In this document: piece after piece, positions 15,587 to 23,956 of the stretch
Layout: every line of letters begins with the position of its first letter
Position numbering within the stretch: position 1 is the first letter of the stretch
DNA from: Candidatus Stackebrandtia faecavium
Lineage (GTDB): Bacteria; Actinomycetota; Actinomycetes; Mycobacteriales; Micromonosporaceae
DNA: 56,861 nucleotides
NCBI GenBank assembly: GCA_019112895.1
Contig: DXIM01000185.1
Location: 1-56,861 of the forward strand
Reading direction: 5' to 3'
The notes under the pieces: generated by a model
Databases searched by the model: none
What the model saw: the letters and a program-made list of their open reading frames with translations, nothing else
What the model was told of the DNA's origin: nothing
Translations under genes and position numbers: made by a program

Positions 15587-16549
15587 ATGTCCAGCCCGAG
15601 ATCATGGCGTATATCCAGGTTGTTGCGCGGCAGGCGGAAGGTGCTGGGCATCGGTGTCGCGACCGCCGTAGTCGCGGCGCTCGTCGCGGTGCCGATGACG
15701 GGGGCCGTGGCCGACGAAGCCGCGCCCGCGTCGAGTCAGGCCCAGAACGTCGACGCGACGGCCAAGCCAGTTTTCAAATCGCCCTTCAAATGCGGAAAGA
15801 AATTCTACGCGAACAACTGGGATGACCATAATCCGAAAAATGCGGTGGATTTCCAATCCTATAACGGCGACAGCACTTTCAAAGAGCCTGTCAAGGCCAG
15901 CGCCCCCGGGACCGTGAGCCTGGTTCGGGACCTAGGTGGCAGCAGTTACGGCAAGTACGTAGTGATCGACCACATCGGCGGTTGGCAGACGCTGTATGCG
16001 CACCTGTACTCCTTCAACGTCAAGGAGGGCCAGAAGATCAAACGTGGCGCGAGGATCGGCCTTTCCGGCAACTCCGGGGGATCTCAGGCGCCGCACCTGC
16101 ACTACGAACAGAAACTCAACGGCAAGGTCAAGACGCCCGTAGTGGACGGCACGAAGATCCCGTACCTGAAGAAGAAGCTTGTGACCAGCACGAACTGCGG
16201 TAAAGGAAGCGGCAACCCGTACACGGTCAAGCAGGTATGCGGCAAGACCTTCAAGAAGGTCAACTCCCACGCCCTCAAATACAAGGGCAAGAAGTACGGC
16301 ACGGTCGTGTTGGCGCACAGCGCGAAGCACAAGCAGCGCTGCGTGGTGACCCTCAAGGCCGTCAAGATCGGCAAGAAATCGGCGACCGGGGCGAACCTCC
16401 AGGTCAAGGGAAACAAGACCAAGGTCGACCGCGGCAAGTTCTCGTACTACGCCGGCGCAGTGAAAACCACGGCTAAGAAGAAGTGCAAGTGGGGCGGCTC
16501 GGTAGGCCCCGCCAAGTGGCGCACGAAGAGCTTCGGGAAGTGCTTGTAA
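15587..16549 (+). CDS. Secreted M23-family (LytM-like) peptidase with Lys/Cys-rich C-terminal domain
   Basis: I place the start at ATG 15587, six bases after GAGAGG, giving 320 aa with a clear Sec signal (positively charged to about 18, hydrophobic 20-40, cleavage near AVADEA). The M23 domain spans about 70-195 with H81 and D88, a YAHLYSFN segment with H139, and HLH at 170-172. The first half-site is H-x6-D instead of the classical H-x3-D, a spacing I associate with a distinct actinobacterial subgroup. The C-terminal 120 residues are very basic with paired cysteines and may bind wall polymers. It probably cuts peptidoglycan cross-bridges. It faces the amidase gene on the other strand. Confidence 0.85.
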   Translation: MSSPRSWRISRLLRGRRKVLGIGVATAVVAALVAVPMTGAVADEAAPASSQAQNVDATAKPVFKSPFKCGKKFYANNWDDHNPKNAVDFQSYNGDSTFKEPVKASAPGTVSLVRDLGGSSYGKYVVIDHIGGWQTLYAHLYSFNVKEGQKIKRGARIGLSGNSGGSQAPHLHYEQKLNGKVKTPVVDGTKIPYLKKKLVTSTNCGKGSGNPYTVKQVCGKTFKKVNSHALKYKGKKYGTVVLAHSAKHKQRCVVTLKAVKIGKKSATGANLQVKGNKTKVDRGKFSYYAGAVKTTAKKKCKWGGSVGPAKWRTKSFGKCL

Positions 16550-16564
16550 CGCGTCATTTGCAAC

Positions 16565-16642
16565 CGATCGCCGCCCGGCCACGCAGGCCCGGGCGGCGAT
16601 CGCGTTGGCGCCCAACCACGGCGGGAATGGGGCGTGGTTGGG
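16565..16642 (+). terminator. Two consecutive hairpins after the M23 gene
   Basis: A 14-base stem (16565-16578 with 16589-16602) is followed by a 10-base stem (16611-16620 with 16633-16642). Neither has a proper T-tract, as is common for actinobacterial terminators. They start 16 bases after the stop codon. Confidence 0.6.
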
Positions 16643-16751
16643 GTGTAGTTCCAGTCGATCGCGCACCCCGAAGGTGCATTACCGGCGGGTATTGTGTGGC
16701 CGAGGCTAAAAACCGCGGCGGTGCTCGCGCCCAACTGGAAGGGACCCTTCG

Positions 16752-17924
16752 ATGGCCAACCCGCAATTCGACGTCTACCGGCTGCCGGATGAGCATGTGG
16801 CAATACGGGAAGCCACAAAAGAGGTTTGTGACGCGGAAGTGGCGCCGCGCGCCGCCGAGACGGACAGCGCCCACGTGTTTCCCGCCAAGTCGTATGCGGC
16901 TTTGCGCGGGGCGGACCTGCACGCGCCCCACATCCCGGTCGAGTACGAGGGTGCCGGTATCGACGCGCTCGGCACGGCGATCGTGATCGAGGAGATTGCG
17001 CGTGCATGTGCGTCGTCCTCTCTGATACCGGCCGTCAACAAGCTGGGCACGATGCCGTTGTTGTTGGGTGCTTCGGAAGAACTGAAGTCTCGCTACCTAC
17101 CACCGGTCGCGCGCGGCGAAGCGATGTTCTCCTACTGCCTGTCTGAACCGGAGGCCGGTTCAGACGTGGCGGGAATGAAAACGAAGGCGGTTCGCGACGG
17201 CGATTCCTATGTCCTCAACGGGGCGAAGCGCTGGATCACCAACGCCGGCGAATCTGAGTTCTACACGGTGTTCGCGTCGACGAATCCCGGCACCGGTTCC
17301 AAGGGAATCAGCGCTTTCGTCGTCGAGAAGGCGGACCCGGGGGTGAGCTTCGGCGCCCCCGAAAGCAAGTTGGGCATCAAGGGTTCGCCGACTCGTGAGG
17401 TCTTCTTCGACGATGTCCGCATCCCGGCCGACCGGTTGATCGGCGTCGAGAACGAAGGCTTCAAGCTGGCGATGCGTACCTTGGACCACACCCGGGTGAC
17501 GATCGCCGCGCAGGCAGTCGGGATCGGTCAGGGTGCCGTCGACTACGCCAGCGGTTACGTTCAGGAGCGTCAGCAGTTCGGCAAGCCGGTTTCGGCGTTT
17601 CAGGGTGTCCAATTCATGCTGGCGGACGCGGCGATGAAGCTGGCTGCGGGCCGGCAGATGACGTATGTAGCGGCGGCGAAGTCGGAGCGCGAGGACCCGG
17701 ACTTGACCTTCTTCGGCGCGAGCGCGAAGTGTTTCGCGTCGGACGCCGCAATGGAGATCACGACTGACGCTGTGCAGTTGCTGGGCGGGTACGGCTATAC
17801 GACCGACTACCCGGTCGAGCGGATGATGCGCGACGCCAAGATCACACAGATCTACGAGGGCACTAACCAGGTGCAGCGCATCGTGATCGCTAAACAATTG
17901 TTGAGTGGCATGGCCCACTTGTGA
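16752..17924 (+). CDS. Acyl-CoA dehydrogenase
   Basis: This 390-aa flavoenzyme catalyses alpha-beta dehydrogenation of an acyl-CoA with electron transfer to ETF. The family signature YCLSEPEAGSD lies at about 128-138 and KRWITNAG follows. Near the C-terminus come QLLGGYGYTTDYPVERMMRD and QIYEGTNQVQR, with E369 the catalytic base position of short/branched-chain enzymes. GGAAGGGACC precedes the ATG by five bases. It is monocistronic, ending in a terminator at 17942. Acyl chain preference cannot be assigned. Branched-chain or short-chain substrates are most common for this length. Confidence 0.93.
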   Translation: MANPQFDVYRLPDEHVAIREATKEVCDAEVAPRAAETDSAHVFPAKSYAALRGADLHAPHIPVEYEGAGIDALGTAIVIEEIARACASSSLIPAVNKLGTMPLLLGASEELKSRYLPPVARGEAMFSYCLSEPEAGSDVAGMKTKAVRDGDSYVLNGAKRWITNAGESEFYTVFASTNPGTGSKGISAFVVEKADPGVSFGAPESKLGIKGSPTREVFFDDVRIPADRLIGVENEGFKLAMRTLDHTRVTIAAQAVGIGQGAVDYASGYVQERQQFGKPVSAFQGVQFMLADAAMKLAAGRQMTYVAAAKSEREDPDLTFFGASAKCFASDAAMEITTDAVQLLGGYGYTTDYPVERMMRDAKITQIYEGTNQVQRIVIAKQLLSGMAHL

Positions 17925-17941
17925 TACGGGATCCGTATCGC

Positions 17942-17970
17942 GGCGCCGGTAGGACACCGGCGCCGTTTTT
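17942..17970 (+). terminator. Rho-independent terminator after the acyl-CoA dehydrogenase gene
   Basis: GGCGCCGGT (17942-17950) pairs with ACCGGCGCC (17956-17964) around a five-base loop, followed by G and TTTTT. Confidence 0.9.
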
Positions 17971-18482
17971 GTTGCCCACGGGCCGATTTGGGGCCGGGTT
18001 TTCGATGCTGCTCTACGAGTTGTCGATCCAGTGTGGTGGCTCTTGATGCGTTTGGGAATGGGAGTTTCAAAACAGAAATAGTCGATTACATATTTAACAT
18101 CATTCACGTACGCAACGTTAATGTTGGCGTTTGCGCTGGGATTGAATCATTCCTTCGGAATGGGGGTGGCTCGTAATTCCTTACCGAGCGTAGGTGGATG
18201 GCAGCGCGGATCGATTTTCCTAATCTACTAAGGGTGTCCTTATTGTTCGCCGGGGTTCGGAGTCACGTCGTAAACACGTTGTTTTCATCATGCGAATATA
18301 TAACGTCCGTCATGTTTCATCAGGGAGTTTGCCCAGTTATAGGCGTTGCACCGCGTTTAGTTGAAAGCTAAAATTCTTGCGTTCCGAGCGATGGCATTCG
18401 CACTCCGCTCGGCTATGGTGGAAATTCGAGACATGAGCTCACGCGGTACGACAAACGCCTAAGGCTGAATGGAAGTTCGACA
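17971..18482. other. Long AT-rich intergenic region upstream of the methyltransferase gene
   Basis: These 512 bases are clearly AT-richer than the genes on either side and have no convincing reading frame on either strand. A small CATTCC/GGAATG hairpin lies near 18149-18164. The region must hold the promoter of the methyltransferase/EAL operon. I see no riboswitch, tRNA or mobile element. Confidence 0.5.
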
Positions 18483-19286
18483 ATGCAGCGACCAGATTGG
18501 GCACCCGAAGGCGTCGATATCAGTAAGCCGAACATGGCGCGAAGTTACGACTACTGGCTCGGCGGGTCGCATAACTTCGCCGTGGACCGCGAATTCGGGG
18601 ATAAATTCGCCGAAATCCTGCCCAGCGTGCGGCGAATCTCGCAGGCGAATCGCGCTTTCGTGCATCGCGCAGTGCGATACATGCTGGACCTCGGTATTCG
18701 GCAGTTCCTCGATCTCGGGTCAGGTATACCCACGGTCGGCAACGTGCATGAGGTGGCTCAGCGTATCGCTCCGGAGTCCAAGGTCGTGTATGTCGACATC
18801 GACCCGATTGCCGTCACCCACAGCCAGCAGCTCCTCGCGGACAACGACAACGGCACCGTGCTGCAGGGCGACATGACCAAGCCCGACGAGATTTGGCACC
18901 ACCCGGAAGCGAGGGCGATGCTTGACTTCTCGCAGCCGATCGGCGTGCTCATGGTCGCGGTCGTCCACGCGCTTCAAGATCACCAGAACCCGGATGAGCA
19001 CGTCGCGTATTTCCGCGATGCCTTGCCTCCCGGTAGTGCCCTCGCCTTGACGCACGGTAGTACCGACCGGCAGAGCAGCTCGATGCGTGAACTTGAGGGG
19101 ATCACCCAGAAGTCGGCGACCCCGCTCGTGGCACGCACCCGCGACCAAATCCTCAACTATTTCGGCGACTTCGAACTCGCCGAACCTGGCCTGGTGTGGG
19201 TGAACATGTGGCGTCCCGAACTCCCCGATGAGGAGGAAGAGGACGAGAGCATCACGTTTTACGCTGGAGTGGGCCATAAGCGATGA
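18483..19286 (+). CDS. SAM-dependent methyltransferase, SAV2177/DUF574 family
   Basis: The 267-aa protein begins with VDISKPNMARSYDYWLGGSH, the hallmark N-terminus of this actinobacterial family. The SAM-binding loop FLDLGSGIPTVGNVHE follows, then VVYVDIDPIAVTHS (ribose-binding acidic residue), VLQGDMTKPDEIWHHPE and QPIGVLMVAVVHAL. GGAAG stands seven bases before the ATG. Its stop overlaps the next gene (ATGA), so it is translationally coupled to an EAL-domain protein. The methyl acceptor of the family is unknown. The coupling suggests a role in a signalling pathway or modification of a partner, which is inference. Confidence 0.9.
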   Translation: MQRPDWAPEGVDISKPNMARSYDYWLGGSHNFAVDREFGDKFAEILPSVRRISQANRAFVHRAVRYMLDLGIRQFLDLGSGIPTVGNVHEVAQRIAPESKVVYVDIDPIAVTHSQQLLADNDNGTVLQGDMTKPDEIWHHPEARAMLDFSQPIGVLMVAVVHALQDHQNPDEHVAYFRDALPPGSALALTHGSTDRQSSSMRELEGITQKSATPLVARTRDQILNYFGDFELAEPGLVWVNMWRPELPDEEEEDESITFYAGVGHKR

Positions 19287-21082
19287 ATGAGCGTGAATTC
19301 CCCCAGATCATCTCCAGCGCGGGAAAGAAGTGGACACGAGTGCTATCCCAAACTTGCTATGTCCCATTGACTTTGGACGAGCGTGAAACCTTCCTCAATT
19401 CGCTATGCCAACGGCTGGTCGACGCGACCCGTGCGCAGCCGCCCGACATCGAGGTGGCCCAGCGCGCGGGAGCCGAACTCGTCGAGTCGGACTTCGCGAT
19501 ACCGGAGGTCCTGGGGCGTTCCGTTCGCATCGTCGGTGACCTAGTCGACCAGGCCGCAGCGGGGTTGCCGGACGCCAACGACCGTGTCCATCGGATCCTC
19601 GAACATTTCGTGGTCGGTTTCGGTCGCGCCATGAACAACCGGAATCTCGCGGGACAGGAATCGGTTCGTATCGCCGCTCTCGCCGCGCAGGCACGCGCGG
19701 AGCAGGCGCTGAGGGACAGCGAAGCCAGGTTCCGCGAGTTCGCGACCCGGGACCAGCTCACCGGCCTTCCGAACCGCACGCGGCTGTTGGAGCGGATCCA
19801 GGAGTTGGAGAAAGACTCCGAGGCGTCCGTCAACGTCGCGGTGTGCTGGATCGATATGGACGGTTTCGCGAAACTCAACGACGGCTTGGGGCACGCCGCC
19901 GGGGATACGGTCCTGCGCGTGGCCGCGGACCGTCTGCGCACGATGGAGACATCCGACATCGGGGCGCGCTGCGAGATATACCGCATCGAAGGCGACGCCT
20001 TCGCGTTGCTGCTGCCCGACGTGACCTTCGAGGAACAAGCGATCCGGCTCGCTGAACGCGCCATCGCTTCGCTCGCGGTGCCGTTCATGGTCGACGACAA
20101 CGAGGTCCCGCTGGGCGCCAGCTCCGGCGTCATGGTGAGCCCCCTGGCGGGCGTTGAGGGATCGGAACTGGTTCGCTCGGCGGCGATCGCGCTGCATTGG
20201 GCGAAAGCCGACGGCAAGGGGCGCGTGTGCCAGTACGAACCCGAACGCAGCGCACGCGACATGATGCGTTACCAGCTGTCGGCGGCGATGCCGGGCGCGT
20301 TGAGAAGAGGGGAGTTCACCGTGGCTTATCAGCCGCTGGTGAACCTCACCGACGGCCGGCTCACCGGAGTCGAAGCGTTGGCGCGCTGGTGGCACCCCGA
20401 CTATGGCCTGTTGCCGGCGAGCCGATTCGTGGGCTTGGCGGAAGACACTGGCCTCGTCGTCGAGCTTGACGATTTCGTCCTCGAGAAAGCCTGCGAGGAG
20501 GCCGCGTCGTGGCAGGCCCTGACGTCCGAGATGCCCTACGTGAGCGTGAACCTGGCCGCGCGGCAGCTGCACCGCCCCGGCCTGGCGGACTATGTCGCGA
20601 AAGTGCTGCACTCAACGGGGCTGCCGGCTGACCTGTTGCAGCTCGAGATCACCGAACATGCCGTGATCGGCACCGACGCGGTTGCGGTCGCGGCATTGGA
20701 AGATCTGACGAAACTCGGCGTTCGCATAGCTATCGACGACTTCGGCACCGGTTATTCCAACCTCGCATGCCTGAGCGTGCTTCCCTTGGACAGCTTGAAA
20801 TTGGATGCGGAATTCGCCCAGGACCCGTCGATCACGAGCGACTCGGCCGGACATGACTTCATCGCCACCGTCGTGCGGTTGGGACACACCCTGCAGATGA
20901 ACGTGATCGCCGAAGGCATCGAGACCATCAAGCAGGCCCGCCGGATGAAAGAAGCCGGTGCAGACCTGGGGCAGGGGTACCTGTTTGGCAAGCCCGCCGT
21001 TGCCGTCGACATCAACGAGATGATCGAGGCCGGGCGGTCCTCCCTGCTCGGGCCGGCGGCACGGCCGCGTTACGCCCGTTGA
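19283..21082 (+). CDS. Degenerate GGDEF + EAL c-di-GMP phosphodiesterase
   Basis: The 599-aa cytoplasmic protein has a helical N-terminal region (1-140) found in actinobacterial c-di-GMP proteins. A GGDEF domain follows (about 155-320), whose signature is EGDAF at 236-240 rather than GGDEF, so cyclase activity is doubtful. The EAL domain (about 335-580) looks fully active: E364 in VEALAR, N423, E455 in EITEH, D485-D486 in IDDFGTG, K506, E544 in AEGIET and Q564. It should hydrolyse c-di-GMP to pGpG, with the GGDEF-like domain perhaps sensing GTP. It overlaps the methyltransferase gene by four bases and ends before a strong terminator. Confidence 0.92.
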   Translation: MNEREFPQIISSAGKKWTRVLSQTCYVPLTLDERETFLNSLCQRLVDATRAQPPDIEVAQRAGAELVESDFAIPEVLGRSVRIVGDLVDQAAAGLPDANDRVHRILEHFVVGFGRAMNNRNLAGQESVRIAALAAQARAEQALRDSEARFREFATRDQLTGLPNRTRLLERIQELEKDSEASVNVAVCWIDMDGFAKLNDGLGHAAGDTVLRVAADRLRTMETSDIGARCEIYRIEGDAFALLLPDVTFEEQAIRLAERAIASLAVPFMVDDNEVPLGASSGVMVSPLAGVEGSELVRSAAIALHWAKADGKGRVCQYEPERSARDMMRYQLSAAMPGALRRGEFTVAYQPLVNLTDGRLTGVEALARWWHPDYGLLPASRFVGLAEDTGLVVELDDFVLEKACEEAASWQALTSEMPYVSVNLAARQLHRPGLADYVAKVLHSTGLPADLLQLEITEHAVIGTDAVAVAALEDLTKLGVRIAIDDFGTGYSNLACLSVLPLDSLKLDAEFAQDPSITSDSAGHDFIATVVRLGHTLQMNVIAEGIETIKQARRMKEAGADLGQGYLFGKPAVAVDINEMIEAGRSSLLGPAARPRYAR

Positions 21083-21101
21083 TATAACGACCCGTATAGC
21101 G

Positions 21102-21131
21102 AATGTGGCGGCGCCTTCGCGCCGCCACATT
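21102..21131. terminator. Bidirectional terminator between converging genes
   Basis: A 13-base stem (21102-21114 with 21119-21131) closes a CTTC loop. A and T flank both sides, so it can serve both the EAL gene and the converging membrane-protein gene that ends at 21147. Confidence 0.85.
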
Positions 21132-21146
21132 TCACTGTCAACGGTG

Positions 21147-21887
21147 TTAACGTCGCGGATCGTAACCGGGCTCGCGGTTGTAGTCGGGCGGCGGGAACTG
21201 CGGCGGCGCCTGACTTTCGCGCTGGTACTGCTCCGTTTGCCGGTACGAGCCGTACTGGTCGGGTTGGTATCCGTCATCGGCGTATGGGGAACGTGCGCGC
21301 TGCGAGGTGCCGACACTCTCGAATGCGCGGTGGGGTGAATCCTGCGCCGCTGGGACGAAGTCCTGTTCGGTGCGCTGCGGCGTCGCGAACGGGTCGATTG
21401 CGTCCGCCTGTCCAGTTTGCGTGTGGTTCGCGCCTTCGGCGAGGCTGGCGGGGTCGACGACCCGGTCGTCATCGGTGTTCTTACCGCGCCAGCGTGACGG
21501 GACGAACAGGGACAGGCCCATCAGTGCCGCAATCACCACGACGGTCCCGGATGAACCGGCGATCGCGGACGCTTGGGCCGGGATCTTCGCCGACTGGAGA
21601 CTGCCGGGCAGGGAGAAGTTGAATCCGGTGAAGCGATACAGCAAAAACGCCGCCACGAAAATGACGGCGGTCGCTACCGCGCCGGCGGGCGACATGCGAT
21701 TCACGGTCAACAACCCCAAGAGGATCCCGGCAACGGCGAACATTGCGAGCGCGATCATGGCGTTCGGTTTTCCGGCTACGTCTTGGTAGATCCCATTGGG
21801 ATCGAGCCCTGTCACTCCGGCGCCGATCAGCAGCCACGCAATGGGGGCGATAATGAGGCCTGCAAGCAGGCTTACGATATGGCGCAT
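21147..21887 (-). CDS. Actinobacterial membrane protein with Pro/Gln/Tyr-rich cytoplasmic tail
   Basis: The 246-aa protein has four predicted membrane helices: about 5-25 (LLAGLIIAPIAWLLIGAG), 43-63, 68-86 and 112-132. About 110 hydrophilic residues rich in Q, P, Y, D and R follow (QPDQYGSYRQTEQYQRES). That layout is common in actinobacteria, but I know no assigned function. The tail resembles low-complexity segments of cell-division or wall-associated proteins. It diverges from the acetoacetyl-CoA synthetase gene with 119 bases between starts. Confidence 0.75.
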   Translation of the reverse strand: MRHIVSLLAGLIIAPIAWLLIGAGVTGLDPNGIYQDVAGKPNAMIALAMFAVAGILLGLLTVNRMSPAGAVATAVIFVAAFLLYRFTGFNFSLPGSLQSAKIPAQASAIAGSSGTVVVIAALMGLSLFVPSRWRGKNTDDDRVVDPASLAEGANHTQTGQADAIDPFATPQRTEQDFVPAAQDSPHRAFESVGTSQRARSPYADDGYQPDQYGSYRQTEQYQRESQAPPQFPPPDYNREPGYDPRR

Positions 21888-22006
21888 GTGGGGGCTCCTC
21901 TAAACGGGGGTGTTTCGCCATGTTTGCCATCCTTGCGTATTGACATATCAGGTTGTGAGGCAGGATGGTTGCGCGGCCGCAATCTCCCAGAGCGAGCGAG
22001 GTAGAT

Positions 22007-23956
22007 ATGTCCAATACTGTCCTTTGGAACCCCCCGGCTGACGCCGAAACGACAACGCGGATCGGCCAGTTCATGCAATGGCTCGACAGCCACGAAGGGC
22101 GCCGGTTCGACGGTTACCAGGATCTGTGGCAATGGTCGGTCGATTCCGTCGGCGAATTCTGGGCGACGATCTGGAGATACTTCGACCTCGGGGGCACACC
22201 CACCGCGGACCGTGCTCTCGCCGACGCCTCCATGCCCGGGGCGTCATGGTTCCCCGACTACACGATCAACTATGCGCAACAGGTGCTGCGTGCCCCGGGC
22301 CGCGAAGACGACGACGTGATCGTCGTGGCCCGCAGCGATGCGCGCGACCCCATCGAACTGACAGTCGCGCAGCTACGCAGTCAGGTCGGCGCCTGCGCCG
22401 CCGGTCTGCGCCGCCTCGGCGTCGAACGGGGAGACCGGGTCGCCGCGTACCTGCCCAACATCCCAGAGACCGTAGTGCTGCTGATGGCGTGCGCCAGCAT
22501 CGGTGCCGTGTTCTCCAGCTGTGCCCCCGAATTCGGCACCCGCAGCGTCGTGGACCGTTTCCAACAGATCGAGCCCAAGGTGCTGGTGACTGTCGACGGC
22601 TACTACTACGGGCCTAAACACATTGATCGGCGCGACGAAGTGGCGGCGATCCGCCACGAGCTTCCGGGACTGCGCCACACGGTTTCGTTGCCGTACACGG
22701 AAAACGCGGTTGCGGATTCGATCGAATGGGACGCGCTGCTGAGCGAGCCCGCGGAACCGAGCTTCGTGCCGGTGCCGTTCGACCACCCGCTCTACGTCCT
22801 GTATTCCTCGGGCACGACGGGCCTGCCGAAACCGATCGTCCACGGCCACGGCGGTATCACGCTCGAGCACCTGAAAATGCTTGCGCTGCATCACGAGCTT
22901 GGCCCGGACGACCGCTTCTACTGGTTTTGCACCACAGGCTGGATGATGTGGAACTTCCTGGTGTCTGCCCCCGCCGTCGGCGCGGCGATGGTGCTGTTCG
23001 ACGGCAACCCGGCCAAGCCGGACCTGTCCGCGCAATGGAAGATGGCGGAGGAAACGGGCATCACCAACTTCGGCACCTCCGCGCCATTCCTGTTGTCCTG
23101 CAAGAAGGCTGGCCTCGTCCCTCGCGAAGTCGCCGACCTTTCGCGCCTGCGGGGCATAGGTTCGACGGGCTCTCCGCTACCGCCGGAGGGATTCCAGTAC
23201 GTCTACGATGCGATCTCCTCGGACATCATCTTGTCGTCGCTATCGGGCGGCACTGATGTGTGCACCGGATTCGTCGGAGGCGCCGCGATCGTGCCGGTGT
23301 ACAAGGGCGAGATCGCCTGCCGCTGCCTGGGTTCGCGCGTGGAGGCTTACGACACCGAAGGCAAACCCGTGATCGATGAGCAGGGCGAGTTGGTGGTGAC
23401 GGCGCCGATGCCGTCGATGCCGGTCGGTTTCTACGGAGACACCGATGGATCCCGCTACCGCGAATCCTATTTCGACACTTACCCGGGCGTGTGGCGTCAC
23501 GGGGACTGGATCACCATCTCGTCGCGTGGCACCTGCATTATCACCGGCCGCAGTGACGCCACGCTCAAACGCGGCGGGGTCCGGTTGGGCACCTCGGAGT
23601 TCTATTCGGTGGTCGAAGCGCTCGACGAGATCGCCAACTCGCTGGTCGTGCACCTGGAAGACCCCGACGGAGGCATGGGCCGCCTGCTGCTGTTCGTCGT
23701 GGTCGCAGACGGTATCGCGGTCGACCAGGCGTTGTCGGACAAGGTCGCTCGGGAACTACGCACGAATCTGTCCCCGCGGCACGTGCCGGACGAGCTGCAT
23801 GCTGTCGCGGAGATCCCACAGACCCTGTCGGGCAAGAAACTGGAGATACCCGTCAAGAAGATCCTGCTAGGCGCCTCCGTGGAGACAGCCGCCTCGACGG
23901 GCGCGCTGTCAAACCCCAAGTCGTTGGACGCGTTCGTGGCTTTCCGCGATTCCTAA
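22007..23956 (+). CDS. aacS: Acetoacetyl-CoA synthetase
   Basis: I start at ATG 22007, five bases after GAGG, giving 649 aa, the usual length for acetoacetate:CoA ligase. Adenylate-forming motifs are YVLYSSGTTGLPKPIVHGHG (P-loop, A3), SLSGGTDVCTGF (A5 region), WRHGDWITISSRG (A7) and the hinge GRSDATLKRGGVRLGTSEFY (A8). KKLEIPVKKIL carries the catalytic lysine of the C-terminal domain. The N-terminal block FDGYQDLWQWSVDSVGEFWA is typical of AacS rather than acetyl-CoA synthetase. It activates acetoacetate with ATP and CoA, feeding ketone-body or polyhydroxybutyrate carbon into thiolysis. Its 3' end overlaps the converging MFS gene by 48 bases. Confidence 0.92.
   Translation: MSNTVLWNPPADAETTTRIGQFMQWLDSHEGRRFDGYQDLWQWSVDSVGEFWATIWRYFDLGGTPTADRALADASMPGASWFPDYTINYAQQVLRAPGREDDDVIVVARSDARDPIELTVAQLRSQVGACAAGLRRLGVERGDRVAAYLPNIPETVVLLMACASIGAVFSSCAPEFGTRSVVDRFQQIEPKVLVTVDGYYYGPKHIDRRDEVAAIRHELPGLRHTVSLPYTENAVADSIEWDALLSEPAEPSFVPVPFDHPLYVLYSSGTTGLPKPIVHGHGGITLEHLKMLALHHELGPDDRFYWFCTTGWMMWNFLVSAPAVGAAMVLFDGNPAKPDLSAQWKMAEETGITNFGTSAPFLLSCKKAGLVPREVADLSRLRGIGSTGSPLPPEGFQYVYDAISSDIILSSLSGGTDVCTGFVGGAAIVPVYKGEIACRCLGSRVEAYDTEGKPVIDEQGELVVTAPMPSMPVGFYGDTDGSRYRESYFDTYPGVWRHGDWITISSRGTCIITGRSDATLKRGGVRLGTSEFYSVVEALDEIANSLVVHLEDPDGGMGRLLLFVVVADGIAVDQALSDKVARELRTNLSPRHVPDELHAVAEIPQTLSGKKLEIPVKKILLGASVETAASTGALSNPKSLDAFVAFRDS

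Noticed and set aside
19743-20240. Active diguanylate cyclase in the GGDEF-EAL protein
   Set aside because: The signature is EGDAF, lacking the second Gly and the Glu needed for catalysis. Only the EAL site is complete.
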